A stretch of DNA of 64,000 nt, taken from positions 434,001 to 498,000 of the forward strand of contig CAVPGJ010000004.1 in NCBI GenBank assembly GCA_963704005.1, in the 5' to 3' direction. Numbering within the stretch: position 1 is the stretch's first letter; every line of letters begins with the position of its first letter. Of this stretch, positions 26,841-33,811 are shown one piece after another. The position numbers were made by a program, and so were the translations under genes. The notes under the pieces are model-generated. The model saw nothing but the letters and a program-made list of their open reading frames with translations. It did not search any database and was not told the origin of the DNA. This DNA is from AC-32 sp963704005. Lineage in GTDB: Bacteria > Actinomycetota > Thermoleophilia > Gaiellales > Gaiellaceae.

Positions 26841-26871
26841 CTCGCACCTCCTGTTCTCGACGGTGGGATGG

Positions 26872-26877
26872 TAAAGT
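26872..26877 (+). promoter_or_regulatory. -10 box TAAAGT for the leuS leader
   Basis: TAAAGT lies 8 nt upstream of the leader-peptide ATG at 26886, matching the leaderless pattern seen across the window. Transcription would start at about 26884. Confidence 0.45.
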
Positions 26878-26885
26878 CCACGGAG

Positions 26886-26906
26886 ATGGAGCAGCTTCTC
26901 GAGTAG
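26886..26906 (+). CDS. Leu-containing leader peptide MEQLLE upstream of leuS
   Basis: ATG GAG CAG CTT CTC GAG TAG encodes a six-residue peptide with two adjacent Leu codons just before the stop, about 80 nt upstream of leuS. An in-frame ATG at 26868 would lengthen it to 12 residues. It is followed by a strong hairpin (26911-26943) and a terminator (26948-26973), the layout of ribosome-dependent attenuation. Existence is inferred from context. Confidence 0.5.
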   Translation: MEQLLE

Positions 26907-26910
26907 CGCA

Positions 26911-26943
26911 GGAAGCCAACGCGGCGCCGCCGCGGCAGCTTCC
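26911..26943 (+). promoter_or_regulatory. leuS leader hairpin with alternative pairing
   Basis: GGAAGC (26911-26916) pairs with GCTTCC (26938-26943), and CGCGGC pairs with GCCGCG inside. GCAGCTTC occurs twice, over the Leu codons (26891-26898) and here (26935-26942), so GGAAGC has two possible partners. How this affects the terminator is not obvious, because the two structures do not overlap. Confidence 0.45.
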
Positions 26944-26947
26944 CCAT

Positions 26948-26973
26948 GGCCTCTCACAACGAGAGGTCTTTTT
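26948..26973 (+). terminator. Intrinsic terminator/attenuator before leuS
   Basis: GGCCTCTC (26948-26955), loop ACAAC, GAGAGGTC (26961-26968), then TTTTT (26969-26973). An 8-bp stem with one G-U pair directly followed by a T-run, ending 7 bp before the leuS ribosome-binding site. It is the clearest T-tracted terminator that I found. Confidence 0.7.
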
Positions 26974-26989
26974 GTATCCGGAGGCAGAC

Positions 26990-29365
26990 ATGGAGACGTA
27001 CGACCCACAGGCGATCGAGGCGAAGTGGCAGCGGGTCTGGGAGGACGCGCGCGCCTTTTACACGGACGACCCCGGGCCGGACGAGCAGCGCGCGAAGTTC
27101 TACATGCTCGAGATGCTGCCCTACCCGTCCGGCGACCTGCACATGGGGCACGTCCTGAACTACACGCTGGGCGATGTCCTCACGCACTTCCGCCGCCGGC
27201 ACGGCTTGCGGGTGCTGCGGCCGATGGGGTGGGACTCGTTCGGCCTGCCGGCCGAGAATGCGGCCATCCGCGAGGGCGGGAGCCCGCGCGAGATCACGGA
27301 GCGCAACATCGCCAACATCGAGCGCCAGATGCACCGGCTGGGCTGGGCGATCGACTGGGACCGGGTGATCGCCGCGCACGATCCCGCCTACTACCGCTGG
27401 ACGCAGTGGCTGTTCCTGCGCTTCTTCGAGAAGGGCCTCGCCTACCGCAAGGAGGCTCCGGTCAACTGGTGCCCACACGACCAGACCGTGCTGGCGAACG
27501 AGCAGGTGATCGACGGCCGCTGCGAGCGCTGCGGCACCGTGGTCGAGGCCCGGAAGATGGAGCAGTGGTTCTTCCGGATCACCGCGTATGCGGACGCGCT
27601 GCTGGAGGACCACGCGCTGCTCGACTGGCCCGAGCGCACGATCACGATCCAGCGCAACTGGATCGGCCGCTCCGAGGGTGCCGAGCTGCTGTTCCGGGTC
27701 TCGGAGCTGGATGAGGACGTCGCCGTCTTCACGACCCGGCCGGACACGGTCTTCGGGGCGACCTTCTTCGTGCTCGCGCCCGAGCACCCGCTGGTCGACA
27801 CGATGGTCGAGCGCTCGCCGCGCGGCGAGGAGATCCGCGAGTACGTCAAGCACGCGTTGGCCAAGCGCGGCGAGGTGCGGGCCGCCGCCGAGGAGAAGAC
27901 CGGCGTCGACACCGGGCTGACCGCGACGAACCCGGCGACCGGCGAGGAGGTCCCGGTCTGGGTCGCGGACTACGTGCTGATGGAGTACGGGACAGGCGCG
28001 ATCATGGCGGTCCCGGGTCACGACGAGCGCGACCGCGAGTTCGCCGAGCAGTTCGGGCTCCCGGTCCGGCAGGTGGTCGACGATGAGCTGGGCATGTTGG
28101 TCGAGTCCGGGGAGTTCTCGGGACTGCCGGTCGAGGAGGCGAAGCGCGCGATCGTCGAGTGGCTCGGCTCGCTGGGGCGCGGCCGTCCGGCGGTCAGCTT
28201 CCGGCTGCGCGACTGGGGCTTCTCGCGTCAGCGCTACTGGGGCTGCCCGATCCCGATCGTCTACTGCGGCGAGTGCGGGATCGTGGCGGTGCCGGACGAC
28301 CAGCTGCCCGTGCTGCTTCCGGAGGTCGAGGACTATCGCCCCAAGGGCAAGCCGCCGCTCGCCTCGAACGAGGAGTGGCTGAACGTCCCCTGCCCGTCGT
28401 GCGGCGGGCCCGGGCAGCGCGAGGCGGACACGATGGACACCTTCGTCGACTCGTCCTGGTACTTCCTCCGCTACTGCGATCCGGACGACGACCAGGCGCC
28501 GTTCTCGCGAGAGCTGGTCGACTTCTGGATGCCCGTCGATCAGTACGTCGGCGGCATCGACCACGCGACCGGGCACCTGCTCTACTCGCGCTTCTGGGTC
28601 AAGGTGCTGAACGAGCTCGGCCTGGTCGGGTTCCGCGAGCCCTTCGCCCGGCTGTTCCACCAGGGATGGGTGCGCCAGGGCGGGACGAAGATGTCGAAGT
28701 CGCGCGGGAACGTGACCGCGCCCGACCAGCTGGCCGACATGTACGGCGCCGACGCGGTGCGGCTCTACATCCTCTTCGTCGGGCCCGCCGACCAGGACAT
28801 GGACTGGACCGAGGAGGGCGTCGAGGGAATCGCGCGCTTCCTGCGCAGGCTGTGGCGGATCGTGCACGAGTCTGCGGGGGCCGAGGCCTTCGGTGAGGGC
28901 CCGCTCGTCCGGAAGGCGCACGAGACGATCGCCAAGGTGACCGACGACATCGGTCGGCGCTTCGTCTTCAACACGCCGATCGCTGCGGTGATGGAGCTCG
29001 TGAACGAGCTCGGGCGGGATCCGTCGGGGCCGGGTGCACGCTTCGCCGCGGAGACGGCGGTCTCGCTGATCCAGCCGTACGCGCCGCACATCGCGGAGGA
29101 GCTGTGGGCCGCGCTGGGGCACGAGCGGCTGTGGGAGCAGCCGTGGCCGGTCGCCGACGAGTCGCTGTTGACCCGCGAGACGTTTGAGCTGGTGATCCAG
29201 GTGAACGGCAAGGTGCGCGACCGCGTCGAGGCCTCGGCGGGCGAGTCCGAGGAGCAGCTGGTCGAGCGCGCGCTCGCCTCGTCGCGCGTCCAGGCCCACC
29301 TGGACGGGAAGGAGATCCGCCAGACGATCGTCGTCCCCGGCCGCCTCGTGAACCTGGTGGTCTAG
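26990..29365 (+). CDS. leuS: Leucyl-tRNA synthetase
   Basis: 791-aa class I synthetase. HIGH region MLPYPSGDLHMGHVLNYTLG, catalytic-domain MGWDSFGLPAENAA, CP1 editing domain (about 215-420) with TTRPDTVFGATF and GTGAIMAVPGHDERD, and KMSKS loop GGTKMSKSRGN. Zinc-like CGEC and CPSC pairs precede the SSWYFLRY segment. ATG 26990 has GGAGG 6 nt upstream; the TTG at 26972 lies in the terminator T-run. Expression is probably controlled by the upstream leader. Confidence 0.96.
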   Translation: METYDPQAIEAKWQRVWEDARAFYTDDPGPDEQRAKFYMLEMLPYPSGDLHMGHVLNYTLGDVLTHFRRRHGLRVLRPMGWDSFGLPAENAAIREGGSPREITERNIANIERQMHRLGWAIDWDRVIAAHDPAYYRWTQWLFLRFFEKGLAYRKEAPVNWCPHDQTVLANEQVIDGRCERCGTVVEARKMEQWFFRITAYADALLEDHALLDWPERTITIQRNWIGRSEGAELLFRVSELDEDVAVFTTRPDTVFGATFFVLAPEHPLVDTMVERSPRGEEIREYVKHALAKRGEVRAAAEEKTGVDTGLTATNPATGEEVPVWVADYVLMEYGTGAIMAVPGHDERDREFAEQFGLPVRQVVDDELGMLVESGEFSGLPVEEAKRAIVEWLGSLGRGRPAVSFRLRDWGFSRQRYWGCPIPIVYCGECGIVAVPDDQLPVLLPEVEDYRPKGKPPLASNEEWLNVPCPSCGGPGQREADTMDTFVDSSWYFLRYCDPDDDQAPFSRELVDFWMPVDQYVGGIDHATGHLLYSRFWVKVLNELGLVGFREPFARLFHQGWVRQGGTKMSKSRGNVTAPDQLADMYGADAVRLYILFVGPADQDMDWTEEGVEGIARFLRRLWRIVHESAGAEAFGEGPLVRKAHETIAKVTDDIGRRFVFNTPIAAVMELVNELGRDPSGPGARFAAETAVSLIQPYAPHIAEELWAALGHERLWEQPWPVADESLLTRETFELVIQVNGKVRDRVEASAGESEEQLVERALASSRVQAHLDGKEIRQTIVVPGRLVNLVV

Positions 29366-29486
29366 TCCGCCCGACGCCTGCGCGTGCCGACCGCCCGCGC
29401 CGCCGCGGGCCCACCTACTAGTTCACGCGCGCGCCCCTCGGGGTGGGTGGGGGTTAGGGACGGTACCCGTTCCCCACCGCCCGAAT

Positions 29487-29507
29487 GTGCCGATTGTGTG
29501 CCGATTT
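29487..29507 (+). promoter_or_regulatory. GTGCCGAA-type conserved motif, copy 2 (upstream of comEA)
   Basis: GTGCCGATTGTGTGCCGATTT, preceded by CCGAAT, ends 62 bp before the comEA ATG in the same orientation. A GTCACCCAC block follows (29531), as also near the rpsT copy. The rest of the 204-bp gap (29366-29569) holds only GC-rich inverted repeats such as CCCGC/GCGGG. Confidence 0.5.
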
Positions 29508-29569
29508 CGTCGCACGTCCGGCACGAACGCGTCACCCACACGTCACATCTCCTCGGGCACCCTCGAGCC

Positions 29570-30172
29570 ATGCCGGAGTTCCTTCTCCAACGGCGGCGCG
29601 CCCTCCTCGCCGCCGCGGTCGCGCTCGCGCTGCTCCTACTCGCGGTCCGTTACGTCCTGCCCGCGGGAACGACCACGCCGGCGGCGCCGCTCCCCCCGCC
29701 GCCGGATCCCGGCGCGAGCGCGACCGGAGCTTCGGCTGGGCGCGTGGTCGTGGACGTCGTGGGCGCCGTCCGGCAGCCCGGCCTCTACCGGCTGCCGCAG
29801 GGCTCGCGGATCGCGGACGCGGTCGCTCGGGCCGGGGGCGCAATCGGCAAGGCCGAGCTCGCCCAGGTGAACCTCGCCGCCCCGCTGGCCGACGGCGAGC
29901 AGGTCGTCGTCCCCAAGCGCGGAGCCGCCGGGGCCGTTGCGCCGAGCGGCGCAGGCGCCGGCGCGGGCGCCGGGCCCCCCGCACCGGTGCAGCTGAGCAC
30001 CGCGACGCTGGAGCAGCTCGAGACTTTGCCCGGTATCGGACCGGTGATGGCCCAGAAGATCCTCGACTACCGCACGAAGCACGGAGCCTTCAGCTCGGTC
30101 GACGAGCTCGATGCGGTCTCGGGAATCGGTCCGAAACGGCTGGATCAGCTCCGGGACCTGGTCGTCCCGTGA
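29570..30172 (+). CDS. comEA: ComEA-like DNA-binding competence protein
   Basis: 200 aa: an N-terminal membrane helix (about 10-30, RALLAAAVALALLLLAVRYV), a Pro-rich linker, an SLBB domain (about 58-110, VVDVVGAVRQPGLYRLPQGS), a Gly/Ala linker, and two helix-hairpin-helix motifs at the C-terminus (ETLPGIGPVMAQKILDYR and AVSGIGPKRLDQLRDL). ComEA binds incoming double-stranded DNA at the cell surface. GTG of comEC overlaps its stop by 4 bp. Confidence 0.92.
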   Translation: MPEFLLQRRRALLAAAVALALLLLAVRYVLPAGTTTPAAPLPPPPDPGASATGASAGRVVVDVVGAVRQPGLYRLPQGSRIADAVARAGGAIGKAELAQVNLAAPLADGEQVVVPKRGAAGAVAPSGAGAGAGAGPPAPVQLSTATLEQLETLPGIGPVMAQKILDYRTKHGAFSSVDELDAVSGIGPKRLDQLRDLVVP

Positions 30173-31620
30173 AGGCCTGGCGCTCGCCTCACCTCTTCGC
30201 GGCCGCGATCTCCGTGGGCATCGCCGCGGCCAACCTGGCGCGCCTGCCGCGGGCGGCAGTCGTGCTCGCGGCCGGAGCGACCCTCCTCGCGGTCGCAATG
30301 GGCGATGCCTCACGCCGCGCGCCGCTGCTGGCCGCGGCTCTCGCCCTGACCGGCTGGTGGTGGGGCAGCGCCCGGCTCGACGCCCTCGACCGCAGCGTTC
30401 TCCTCCCGCGCGTGGGCACGGCGGAGCGCGCGCAACTGGTCGTGACCGGGCCTGCACGCGTGAGCCCCTTCCAGCTGCGGCTGCCGGCGGAGGTAAGGCG
30501 TTTCGGCCGGCTGCGCTTCCGCGAGCCCGTCTTGCTGGAGCTCCCACTGGGTCGCGCGCCGCCACAGGGGACCGTGCTCGAGGCGATCACGACGGTCCGC
30601 CTGCCTCGACCGGCGTCGCACGGCTTCGACGAGCGCACCTGGCTCAGGCACCAGGGCGTCCACGTCGTCCTCCGCGCCGACCGCTGGGAGCTGGTTGGAC
30701 ACAGAGGCGGCCTCTGGGGCGTCGCCGACCACCTGCGTGCCGCACTGGCGAGATCGACCGCACGCGGGTTGCGCGGCGAGCGCCGCGGAGTCGTCGAGGG
30801 TGTCGTTCTCGGCGACGAGCAGGCCCTCTCGGCGAACCTGCGCGACCGCTTCCGCGCCTCGGGCCTCTACCATCTTCTGGCGGTTTCCGGCCAAAACGTG
30901 GCGCTGGTCGCGGCGGGCGCTCTCGTCCTCGCCTGGCTGATCGGGCTGCCGCGCTGGCTGGGGCAGGTCGGGGCGCTGACGGCGATCGGCGGCTACGTGC
31001 TCGCGGTCGGGCCTCAGCCGTCCGTGGTCCGAGCCGGGGTCGTCGGGGCTCTGGGCTCGCTCGCGTGGCTTGCCGCACGATCTGCGGACCGCTGGTACTT
31101 CCTCATCCTCGCAGCGCTGGTCCTCCTTGCGTGGAACCCGTATGACGTGCTCGACGCCGGGTTCCAGCTCTCGTTTGCCGCGGTGGCGGCGATCTTCCTG
31201 CTCGTGCCGTGGTTCGCCGCCCGCCTCGAGGGCTACCCGCTGCCCGCGAAGCTGGTAGCCGCGCTCGCCGTCTCCACCGCGTGCGGCCTCGTGACCGCTC
31301 CGATCCTCTGGCTCCAGTTCCACGCGGTGCCGCTGCTGACGGTGCCGGCGAACGCGCTCGCAGAGCCTGCTGTCGCCCCGCTGCTCTACCTGGCGTTCGC
31401 GGCCGCTGCCACGGCGCTCGTCTTCCCTCCAGCGGCAGGGGCGATCGCGTGGCTCAACGGCTGGTGCGCCGCGTACCTGGCCGGCTGCGCGCGCGTCTTC
31501 GGAGGGCTGCCGGGCGCGCAGATTCGCTCGGGCCGCGGCCTGTTGGCCGTGGTTGCCCTCGCCTCCCTCGGCGCCGCCTATGCTTGGCGGCGGTGGCAGA
31601 GCTCGCTGCGGTCTACCTGA
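30169..31620 (+). CDS. comEC: ComEC/Rec2-family DNA-uptake channel, no metallo-beta-lactamase domain
   Basis: 483-aa polytopic membrane protein. N-terminal OB-like extracellular domain (about 90-190) and the ComEC competence core with SGLYHLLAVSGQNVALVA and ADRWYFLILAALVLLAWNPY followed by DVLDAGFQLSFAAVAAIF. It ends after the membrane core; the C-terminal metallo-beta-lactamase domain of many ComEC proteins is absent and not encoded downstream. Likely forms the single-strand DNA channel with ComEA. Coupled to comEA and overlapping the start of holA. Confidence 0.9.
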   Translation: MKAWRSPHLFAAAISVGIAAANLARLPRAAVVLAAGATLLAVAMGDASRRAPLLAAALALTGWWWGSARLDALDRSVLLPRVGTAERAQLVVTGPARVSPFQLRLPAEVRRFGRLRFREPVLLELPLGRAPPQGTVLEAITTVRLPRPASHGFDERTWLRHQGVHVVLRADRWELVGHRGGLWGVADHLRAALARSTARGLRGERRGVVEGVVLGDEQALSANLRDRFRASGLYHLLAVSGQNVALVAAGALVLAWLIGLPRWLGQVGALTAIGGYVLAVGPQPSVVRAGVVGALGSLAWLAARSADRWYFLILAALVLLAWNPYDVLDAGFQLSFAAVAAIFLLVPWFAARLEGYPLPAKLVAALAVSTACGLVTAPILWLQFHAVPLLTVPANALAEPAVAPLLYLAFAAAATALVFPPAAGAIAWLNGWCAAYLAGCARVFGGLPGAQIRSGRGLLAVVALASLGAAYAWRRWQSSLRST

Positions 31621-32576
31621 TCACCGGCACCGATCATCCGAAGGTCGGTCGCGCCCTGCGCAGGCTCCGTGAGCGAATCGGCGACGACGCGACGGAGATC
31701 CTCTCCGCCCAGGAAGCGAGCGGCGAGGACGCCGTTGCGGCCTGCAACGCGCTCGGCCTTTTCGCCGTCGAGCGCCGCCTGGTGATCGTCGAAGATGTCC
31801 AGCGCTGGAAAGCGGCCGATCTGAAGGCTCTCGGCGATTACCTCCCGCGCCCGGCCCCGACGTCTGTCCTCGTGCTCGTGGGGGACGACGTCAAGCGCGA
31901 CTCGCAGCTCGCGAAGGCAGTCGCGAAGGCGGGCGACGTACTCGTCTACGACTTGCCCAAGCGCGGCCGCAAGGCTGACCTGCCGCGCTGGGTCGTGGCC
32001 CAGCTCCGCGAGCGCGGAGTGCTCGTCGATCCGGATGCAGCCCGGGCGATCGTCGAGCTCGTCGGCGAGAACGTGGACGAGCTCGCGACCGAGATCGACA
32101 AGCTGGCGACCTGGGCCGCCGGGGAGCGGATCGGCGAGCGCGAGGTGGCGATGCTCGTCCCAGCCCGGGCCGAGGCGCCTCCCTTCGACCTGACGGACGC
32201 CTGGGGCGCCCGCGACGTCCCCGGCGTTCTGGCCGCGAGCGAGCGGATCATCGAGCGCTCCGCCGACGCGACCCGGGACGTTCTCCTGCGGACGGCAGGG
32301 CTGATGACGTCGCACGTCGGGCGTGTGCGGGAGTGCCGCCGCCTCGACGCCGAAGGCGTTCCGCCGGCCGCGGCGGCCGAGCGGCTGAAGCGCAACCGTT
32401 ACTACGTCCAGAAGCTCTACGAGCAGGCCGGAAACTTCAGCGAGGACGAGCTCGATGAGGCGATCGTCCGGCTGGCGCGGCTCGACAACGCGCTGAAGGG
32501 CGGCAGCAAGCTCCCGGGCGAGCTCGAGTTCACCCGCGCGGTGATCGACGTCGCGCGCGGAGCCGGGGCGACCTGA
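31593..32576 (+). CDS. holA: DNA polymerase III delta subunit
   Basis: 327-aa clamp-loader subunit. N-terminal domain VYLITGTDHPKVGRALRRLR without a full Walker A, middle AAA+-like region with LGLFAVERRLVIVEDVQRWK, and C-terminal DKLATWAAGERIGEREV and FDLTDAWGARD followed by alpha-helical repeats. GTG 31593 is preferred; TTG 31584 is three codons upstream. It overlaps comEC by 28 bp, as comEC-holA often do. Confidence 0.9.
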   Translation: MAELAAVYLITGTDHPKVGRALRRLRERIGDDATEILSAQEASGEDAVAACNALGLFAVERRLVIVEDVQRWKAADLKALGDYLPRPAPTSVLVLVGDDVKRDSQLAKAVAKAGDVLVYDLPKRGRKADLPRWVVAQLRERGVLVDPDAARAIVELVGENVDELATEIDKLATWAAGERIGEREVAMLVPARAEAPPFDLTDAWGARDVPGVLAASERIIERSADATRDVLLRTAGLMTSHVGRVRECRRLDAEGVPPAAAAERLKRNRYYVQKLYEQAGNFSEDELDEAIVRLARLDNALKGGSKLPGELEFTRAVIDVARGAGAT

Positions 32577-32602
32577 ACCCGGCGACGCAGGCCTTCGGGC
32601 GC

Positions 32603-33313
32603 GTGGCGGACGTCTACGAGCGCGCGCGCCCGTCGTACCCGGTCGAAGCGGTGGACTGGATCGTCGAGCGAGCCGCGCTCGGGCCTGGAAGTGTCGTCTG
32701 CGATCTCGCCGCGGGAACCGGAAAGCTCACGCGGTTGCTCGTGCCGAGCGGGGCCGAGGTGATCGCGGTCGAGCCCGTGCCCGAGATGCGCGAGCAGCTC
32801 GAGGCGGCAGTCCCCGGGGTGCGGGTGCTCGAAGGGACGGCGGAATCGCTTCCACTCGCCGACGGATCGGTCGACTGCATCACCGTGGCGCAGGCCTTCC
32901 ACTGGTTCGACTGCGAGCTGGCGCTCCCCGAGCTCGCGCGGGTGATCCGTCCCGGCGGCGTGCTGGCGCCGATCTGGAACCTACGCGACGCGGAGGACCC
33001 GCTGGTGGCCGCCATGAACGAGGCGGTCGCCCCGTTCGTCCCGCCGGAGCAGGGGGTCGAGCGCCCCTGGCGCGAGGCGATCGACGCCTCGCGGGCCTTC
33101 GGCGAGATCGAGCGCCGGACGTTCCCATTCGAGCAGCTGCTCGACGCAGAAGGTCTCGTCGGGCGCGTGGCCTCGATCAGCTGGATCGCCCGGCTCGAAC
33201 CGGTCGAGCGCGAGCGCGTCCTCGAGCGAATCCGCGAGCTCGGCAGCACACGGCCGGCGCCGTTCCGGCTGCCTTACAGCACCGAGACCTTCGTCGCCCC
33301 GCGGCTCGGGTAG
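32603..33313 (+). CDS. Class I SAM-dependent methyltransferase
   Basis: 236 aa from GTG 32603. Motif I VVCDLAAGTGKLTRLL, acidic end of strand 2 IAVEPVPEMREQL, and the post-motif QAFHWFD typical of ubiE/trans-aconitate-type methyltransferases. The frame extends upstream to a CTG at 32573 overlapping the holA stop (NPATQAFGR precedes VADVYERARPSYP); since FGRVADVYERARPSYP looks like the real family N-terminus, the CTG start is plausible. Substrate unknown. Tail-to-tail with rpsT. Confidence 0.83.
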   Translation: MADVYERARPSYPVEAVDWIVERAALGPGSVVCDLAAGTGKLTRLLVPSGAEVIAVEPVPEMREQLEAAVPGVRVLEGTAESLPLADGSVDCITVAQAFHWFDCELALPELARVIRPGGVLAPIWNLRDAEDPLVAAMNEAVAPFVPPEQGVERPWREAIDASRAFGEIERRTFPFEQLLDAEGLVGRVASISWIARLEPVERERVLERIRELGSTRPAPFRLPYSTETFVAPRLG

Positions 33314-33577
33314 CTAGGAGCTTCCGGAGACGAGCTTCGCGGCCTGCGCCTTCTTGCGCGCGGCGGTGTTGCGGTGCATGGCTCCGTTGGCCGCGGCCTT
33401 GTCGATCCAGCGCACGAGCTCCCGGTGGTCCGCGGCGACGCGGTCTCGATCGCCATCGGCGACCGCCGCCCGCAAACGGCGCGTGAGCGTCTTCACGGTC
33501 GAGGCGTAGCGCAGGTTCTCGAGGCGCTCCTGCGCCGCCGTGCGAACCCGCTTCTTCTGCTGCTTGATGTTCGGCAT
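33314..33577 (-). CDS. rpsT: 30S ribosomal protein S20
   Basis: 87-aa basic protein starting MPNIKQQKKRVRTAAQERLE with the conserved ARKKAQAAKL tail; it binds 16S rRNA. Abuts the methyltransferase stop. The likely -10 TACCAT is at 33615-33610, giving a roughly 26-nt 5' UTR that begins with a GCCCGC-TCT-GCGGGC hairpin (33603-33589). No ribosome-binding site is visible, as common for S20. Confidence 0.95.
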   Translation of the reverse strand: MPNIKQQKKRVRTAAQERLENLRYASTVKTLTRRLRAAVADGDRDRVAADHRELVRWIDKAAANGAMHRNTAARKKAQAAKLVSGSS

Positions 33578-33588
33578 AGCGTGAAAGT

Positions 33589-33603
33589 GCCCGCAGAGCG
33601 GGC
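33589..33603 (-). promoter_or_regulatory. 5' UTR hairpin of rpsT
   Basis: GCCCGC, TCT, GCGGGC on the minus strand, predicted at the very 5' end of the rpsT mRNA and 11 nt before the ATG. Could stabilise the message or take part in autoregulation by S20. Confidence 0.4.
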
Positions 33604-33654
33604 CGGTCGATGGTAGCAGCCGCCGCGCGCAGGCTCACTCGCGCCGGCCGACGC

Positions 33655-33674
33655 AAATGACACACATTCGGCAC
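33655..33674 (-). promoter_or_regulatory. GTGCCGAA-type conserved motif, copy 3 (upstream of rpsT)
   Basis: On the minus strand GTGCCGAATGTGTGTCATTT, preceded by GACCCGAAT as at comEA. It points toward rpsT, 39 bp upstream of its likely -10. The remaining 234-bp gap to murJ has GTCACCCAC at 33681-33689 and the murJ promoter, nothing coding. Confidence 0.5.
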
Positions 33675-33798
33675 ATTCGGGTCACCCACCCGTGCGCATT
33701 TCGCCAATAGGCTCATAGCGGGGAGGAGGTCAACGGGTACCAGCGCCCCGGCGAGCCGCTCCGGGCTCGTGCGACCCGGCACCGGCTGAGTCGCTTCC

Positions 33799-33804
33799 TA
33801 TACT
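33799..33804 (+). promoter_or_regulatory. -10 box TATACT of murJ (leaderless)
   Basis: TATACT is 7 nt upstream of the GTG start at 33812, so transcription should begin at or next to the start codon. Confidence 0.55.
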
Positions 33805-33811
33805 CGGCCCC

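Noticed and set aside
26841..26989. T-box riboswitch in front of leuS
   Set aside because: No AGGGTGGNACCGCG-type T-box sequence or specifier stem is visible; the leader has a short Leu peptide and a terminator instead.
26954..29299. 781-codon open frame antisense to leuS
   Set aside because: Shadow of leuS caused by third-position GC bias; no recognisable protein features.
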